64,000 nucleotides of DNA from Lamprobacter modestohalophilus. Its GTDB lineage: Bacteria > Pseudomonadota > Gammaproteobacteria > Chromatiales > Chromatiaceae. The DNA is taken from positions 1-64,000 of the forward strand of contig NZ_NRRY01000030.1 in NCBI RefSeq assembly GCF_016583905.1, written 5' to 3'. Positions 60,700-64,000 of the stretch are shown in pieces. The translations under genes and the position numbers were made by a program. Under the pieces are notes generated by a model. It was not told the DNA's origin. It ran no database searches and saw nothing but the letters and a program-made list of their open reading frames with translations. Numbering within the stretch: position 1 is the stretch's first letter; every line of letters begins with the position of its first letter.

Positions 60700-62559
60700 T
60701 TAGTGGCCAGTGGCATCGCCTGCACCCCGTGGCACACGCACATCCTCGACCAGATGCTGGATGTGCTCTGGTGGCGGTGCGGTGACTGCGGAGACCAGGA
60801 AGGCAACGGCGAAGTTGACCACCGCGCCAACGGCACCAAAGGCATTCGGCGAGATGCCGAAGAACCAATCCGCACCCATGCCCAACTGCGGTGCCAGGAA
60901 CTCGGTACCGGGGATGAAGAAGATGCCCTTGTGCTGGAACACGTAGAGCAGGGTGACGGTGATACCGGCGATCATGCCGGCGACCGCACCCACGTTATTC
61001 ATCCGCTTGTAGAAGATGCCGAGCATCAAGGCTGGGAAGATCGACGAGGCGGCCAGACCAAAGGCGATGGCCACGGTTCCGGCTGCGAAGCCCGGTGGGT
61101 TGAGACCCAGGTAACCGGCGACGATGATCGCGCCGATCATCGACAGTCGACCGGCGTTGAGCTCGGCCTTCTCCGAGATGTCCTTCATGAACACGCTCTT
61201 CAGCAGGTCATGCGAGATGGCCGAGGAGATGGCCAGCAGTAGTCCTGCTGCCGTCGAGAGCGCGGCTGCCAGACCACCGGCAACGATGAGGGCGATGACC
61301 CAATTCGGCAGACCGGCAATCTCCGGATTCGCCAACACCATGATGTCGAGGTCGGGACCCGGCTTCAGCGCGTCGCCGGTGCCGTGGAAGATCTCGCTGC
61401 CCTTGTAGCCGAGTGCATCGGCCTCCGCGATCGTTGCATCGTTCTTGTCGTTGTAGTACTGGACCAGACCATCGTCATTTAGGTCTTTCCAGACCAACAG
61501 GCCGGTTTGCGACCAGTTCTGGAACCAGCCAGGCAGATCGTCACCGGGCAATGGCTCGAAGGCCGCTAAGCCCTGCTCCGTGGTCTCGGTCTTCTCGATC
61601 ATCAGGGTATCGATGAAGTTCAACCGCGCCATGGCGCCAACCGCTGGGGCGGTGGTGTAGAGGATGGCGATGAAGACCAGTGCCCAACCGGCGGAGAAAC
61701 GCGCGGACTTGACGGTCGGGACGGTGAAGAAGCGGATGATGACGTGTGGTAGGCCGGCGGTGCCGATCATCAGCGACAGGGTGTAGGCAAACATGTTCAG
61801 CGTGCTGCCCATGGTCTGCGTGGTGTACTCCTTGAAGCCGAGCTCGGTGACGACCTGATCGAGCTTGGCGAGCATGCTGACACCACTGGCGACGCCGTCT
61901 GGTGCATATTCGCTGCCCAAGCCGAGCTGCGGGAAGGGGTTGCCGGTGAGGTTCAGCGAGATGAAGATGGCCGGGATGGTGTAGGCCATGATCAGCACGA
62001 CGTACTGGGCGATCTGGGTATAGGTGATGCCCTTCATGCCGCCGAGTACGGCATAGACCGCGACGATGGCCATACCGATGTACAGGCCCATGTCGTAGGA
62101 GACCTCGAGGAAGCGCGAGAACGCGACACCGATGCCCTTCATCTGGCCAATGACGTAGGTGATCGAGGCGAGGATCAGGCAGATGACGGCGACGATGCGT
62201 GCGGTCTGCGAGTAATAGCGATCGCCAATGAACTCCGGCACCGTGAACTTGCCGAACTTGCGCAGGTAAGGCGCGAGCAGCAGCGCGAGCAGCACGTAGC
62301 CGCCGGTCCAGCCCATCAGGAACACCGAGCCGCCGTAGCCGTTGAAGGCGATCAGGCCGGCCATGGAGATAAAGGAAGCGGCGGACATCCAGTCAGCGCC
62401 AGTCGCCATGCCGTTGAGCACGGGGTGAACGCCCTTGCCGGCGACGTAGAACTCGCCAGTGGTTCCGGCACGCGCCCAGATGGCGATGCCGATGTAGGTG
62501 GCGAAGGTGAAGCCAACGACCGAATAGGTCCAGATATCGAGATTGCTCAGATTGCTCAT
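60700..62559 (-). CDS. Sodium:solute symporter, acetate-permease (VC_2705) type
   Basis: A 619-residue protein with about 13 helices: the N-terminal YSVVGFTFATYIGIAIWARA, the family stretch EFYVAGKGVHPVLNGMATGADWMSAASFISMAGLI, KFTVPEFIGDRYY and LPHVIIRFFTVPTVKSAR. A long insert (about 320-385) before helix 9 is typical of the VC_2705 subgroup. It imports acetate or a similar monocarboxylate with Na+ across the inner membrane. AGGAG precedes the ATG. The small DUF4212 subunit is encoded 19 bases upstream, and a terminator follows. Confidence 0.92.
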   Translation of the reverse strand: MSNLSNLDIWTYSVVGFTFATYIGIAIWARAGTTGEFYVAGKGVHPVLNGMATGADWMSAASFISMAGLIAFNGYGGSVFLMGWTGGYVLLALLLAPYLRKFGKFTVPEFIGDRYYSQTARIVAVICLILASITYVIGQMKGIGVAFSRFLEVSYDMGLYIGMAIVAVYAVLGGMKGITYTQIAQYVVLIMAYTIPAIFISLNLTGNPFPQLGLGSEYAPDGVASGVSMLAKLDQVVTELGFKEYTTQTMGSTLNMFAYTLSLMIGTAGLPHVIIRFFTVPTVKSARFSAGWALVFIAILYTTAPAVGAMARLNFIDTLMIEKTETTEQGLAAFEPLPGDDLPGWFQNWSQTGLLVWKDLNDDGLVQYYNDKNDATIAEADALGYKGSEIFHGTGDALKPGPDLDIMVLANPEIAGLPNWVIALIVAGGLAAALSTAAGLLLAISSAISHDLLKSVFMKDISEKAELNAGRLSMIGAIIVAGYLGLNPPGFAAGTVAIAFGLAASSIFPALMLGIFYKRMNNVGAVAGMIAGITVTLLYVFQHKGIFFIPGTEFLAPQLGMGADWFFGISPNAFGAVGAVVNFAVAFLVSAVTAPPPEHIQHLVEDVRVPRGAGDATGH

Positions 62560-62578
62560 TTTAGGTATTGGCTCCTGA

Positions 62579-62833
62579 TTATTCTTCGACGTCGAATTTC
62601 TTATCGAGCCGGTTCATGCCGAACGCATAGGCGAAGATCAGCACGAGAAAGACGTAGATCGAGCCCTGCTGGGCGAACCAGAAGCCAAGCGGGTAGCCGC
62701 CTAGGTAGAATTGGTTCAGTGGCTCGACCAGTAGGATGGCGAGCCCATAAGAGGCAATGAACCAGATGATGAGTAGGATGGTTACAAGGCGAATATTCGC
62801 CTTCCAGTAGTCAGAACGGTTTTCGGGTGTCAC
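62579..62833 (-). CDS. DUF4212 symporter small subunit
   Basis: An 84-residue two-helix protein: SDYWKANIRLVTILLIIWFIASYG, LNQFYLGGYPLGFWFAQQGSIYVFLVLIFAYAF and the C-terminal MNRLDKKFDVEE, all diagnostic of the small partner of VC_2705-type symporters. The start is a GTG with GGAGGGA upstream. It is cotranscribed with the large subunit. Confidence 0.93.
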   Translation of the reverse strand: MTPENRSDYWKANIRLVTILLIIWFIASYGLAILLVEPLNQFYLGGYPLGFWFAQQGSIYVFLVLIFAYAFGMNRLDKKFDVEE

Positions 62834-63357
62834 CGTGATGTCCCTCCCTCAAGAGATCAGAGTGGGTGAAAGGTCGGGGGCTGGCGCCCGGGCCATGCCA
62901 GCACTGTCTCGGAGCAACGCGGGTTGCCGCCGAGGTCCCCGCCATCGTTGTTGGGATCGTTTTGCAACGCTGCCGAGCGGCATTCTCGAGGCTTGGCAAG
63001 CGGTCGCGCATTGTGTTGCTCGGTGCAATCCCCTGTCAACGACGGGGTGTCCGGGCTGAAGAGGCTGAATATCTGAGAAAAAGTGTCAAACTAACGCGAT
63101 TTAGTGGTTCTGAGTGGCATCTTTGATCAGGCTTCGATGATCGGCTCGGTGTCGCCGAGAGCAACGACGATGGCTCTAGTGCGGGTTTTGCAGCGTGCTG
63201 TTTCGGAAGGATTATTGTGGGTATCGGCCGAGTTCACTGGGACTGCTTGTTGCGACTGGCGTGCCTTTTCACTACCTTGGTCTGGTCTCTTTCGGTCGGA
63301 TCTCTGGCTACAGGGCCCCAGCGCCTTCTCTTCTAGACAAGAACTCTTAAGTATGCA
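62834..63357. other. Intergenic region between divergent symporter and thrC genes
   Basis: No gene, RNA or repeat that I can name. The most AT-rich part (about 63068-63110) is a likely site for promoters, but I cannot assign -35/-10 boxes with confidence. Confidence 0.5.
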
Positions 63358-64000
63358 ATGCGATATCTGAGTACACGCGGCGGCGTTGAGCCGGTCGGCT
63401 TTGCGGATGCAGTGATGATGGGGCTGGGGACCGATGGCGGACTCCTGGTGCCGGAGCAGATCCCGAAGATCCCTGCCAAGCGCCTTAAGGACTGGTCCCA
63501 GCTCAACTTCCAACAGCTGGCGGTGGAGGTGTTGTCGCCCTTTGTCGGCGAGAGCATCCCGCATGCTGACCTAGTTGAACTGGTTGAGCGCTCCTACGCG
63601 ACCTTCCTGCATCCAGAGGTCACGCCGCTGGCGGAGCATGGCGGGCGGCAGTGGCTCGAGCTGTTCCATGGCCCCACGGCCGCGTTCAAGGATGTTGCGC
63701 TGCAACTGCTCGGCAACCTGTTCGAGTACCTGATCGCGCGCGAGGGCGGCGTGTTGCGCATCCTCGGCGCCACCTCGGGCGACACCGGTTCGGCGGCGAT
63801 CTATGGGGTACGCGGTAAGGCCGGCATCGATATCTTCATCCTGCACCCGAAAGGCCGCGTCTCGCCGATCCAAGAGCGACAGATGACCACGGTGCTAGAT
63901 GCCAATGTGCATAATATCGCCGTGCTGGGCACCTTCGATGATGCCCAGCGCATCGTCAAGACGCTGTTCAATGATCTGCCGTTTAAGCAGCAGTATCGGC
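63358..64000 (+). CDS. thrC: Threonine synthase, 3' end outside window
   Basis: 214 codons of a PLP-dependent enzyme that makes L-threonine from O-phospho-homoserine in the last step of threonine biosynthesis. Markers are MRYLSTRGGVEPVGFADAV, GTDGGLLVPEQIP, the PLP-lysine motif FHGPTAAFKDVALQLLG, LGATSGDTGSAAIYG (phosphate cup) and HPKGRVSPIQERQMTT. The frame is open to the window edge. The start is the ATG at 63358; a nearby ATG at 63353 is in another frame and stops after five codons. Ribosome site is weak. Confidence 0.95.
   Translation, partial: MRYLSTRGGVEPVGFADAVMMGLGTDGGLLVPEQIPKIPAKRLKDWSQLNFQQLAVEVLSPFVGESIPHADLVELVERSYATFLHPEVTPLAEHGGRQWLELFHGPTAAFKDVALQLLGNLFEYLIAREGGVLRILGATSGDTGSAAIYGVRGKAGIDIFILHPKGRVSPIQERQMTTVLDANVHNIAVLGTFDDAQRIVKTLFNDLPFKQQYR

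Overview
The window is high-GC, densely packed DNA from a proteobacterium, most likely a gammaproteobacterium of the Chromatiales (purple sulfur bacterium) type. This rests on an SHP/DHC/cytochrome b561 module, many two-component systems and gene families such as CreA, DUF3581, UPF0182 and DUF6064. No rRNA, tRNA or CRISPR array was recognised, and lineage and host name are inference.

Layout. 1-9.3 kb is a signalling block: a partial sensor kinase, a PepSY protein, an OmpR-type regulator with its kinase, an NtrC-type sigma-54 activator, then a palindrome and sigma-54 promoter in front of a small exported protein, an outer-membrane-type protein, another exported protein and a sensor kinase. 9.3-21.2 kb is a rearranged region: a decayed kinase fragment, an internally deleted rtcB, a QseBC-like two-component system, a PKD-decaheme cytochrome c, a ferric-reductase-like flavoprotein, the diheme cytochrome DHC, the oxygen/NO-binding cytochrome SHP, cytochrome b561, a SugE/Gdx exporter and the intact rtcB. 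21.6-33.5 kb is a minus-strand defence operon: DUF499 ATPase, DUF3780, DUF1156 DNA methylase and a PLD-SNF2 helicase. A toxin-antitoxin pair sits in each of its three gaps (VapBC, UPF0175/DUF3368, HigBA). 33.8-43.5 kb has creA, DUF3581 and an operon of a second cytochrome b561 with an acidic insert, a TolC-like protein, a membrane-fusion protein, a heavy-metal RND pump and DUF3240. 43.5-64 kb carries a HAD phosphatase, an MscS-like protein, a P-type ATPase, a Tat-exported aldo/keto reductase, a zeta-toxin module with a Fic fragment, DUF6064, UPF0182, CheR, a DEDDh exonuclease, a cNMP/CBS/nucleotidyltransferase protein, an acetate-type Na+ symporter with its DUF4212 subunit, and the start of threonine synthase.

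How parts fit together. Pairs or triplets of 11-bp direct repeats built around TCAGC lie upstream of the PepSY/regulator operon, the QseB-like regulator, the b561-shp-dhc operon and the second b561/efflux operon. A CTTAAG variant precedes the decaheme gene. I infer that one OmpR-type regulator ties these redox genes into a regulon. The most notable system is the TA-laced defence operon: its genes are mostly overlapping or a few bases apart, so the toxins and antitoxins appear to be part of the operon rather than passengers beside it.
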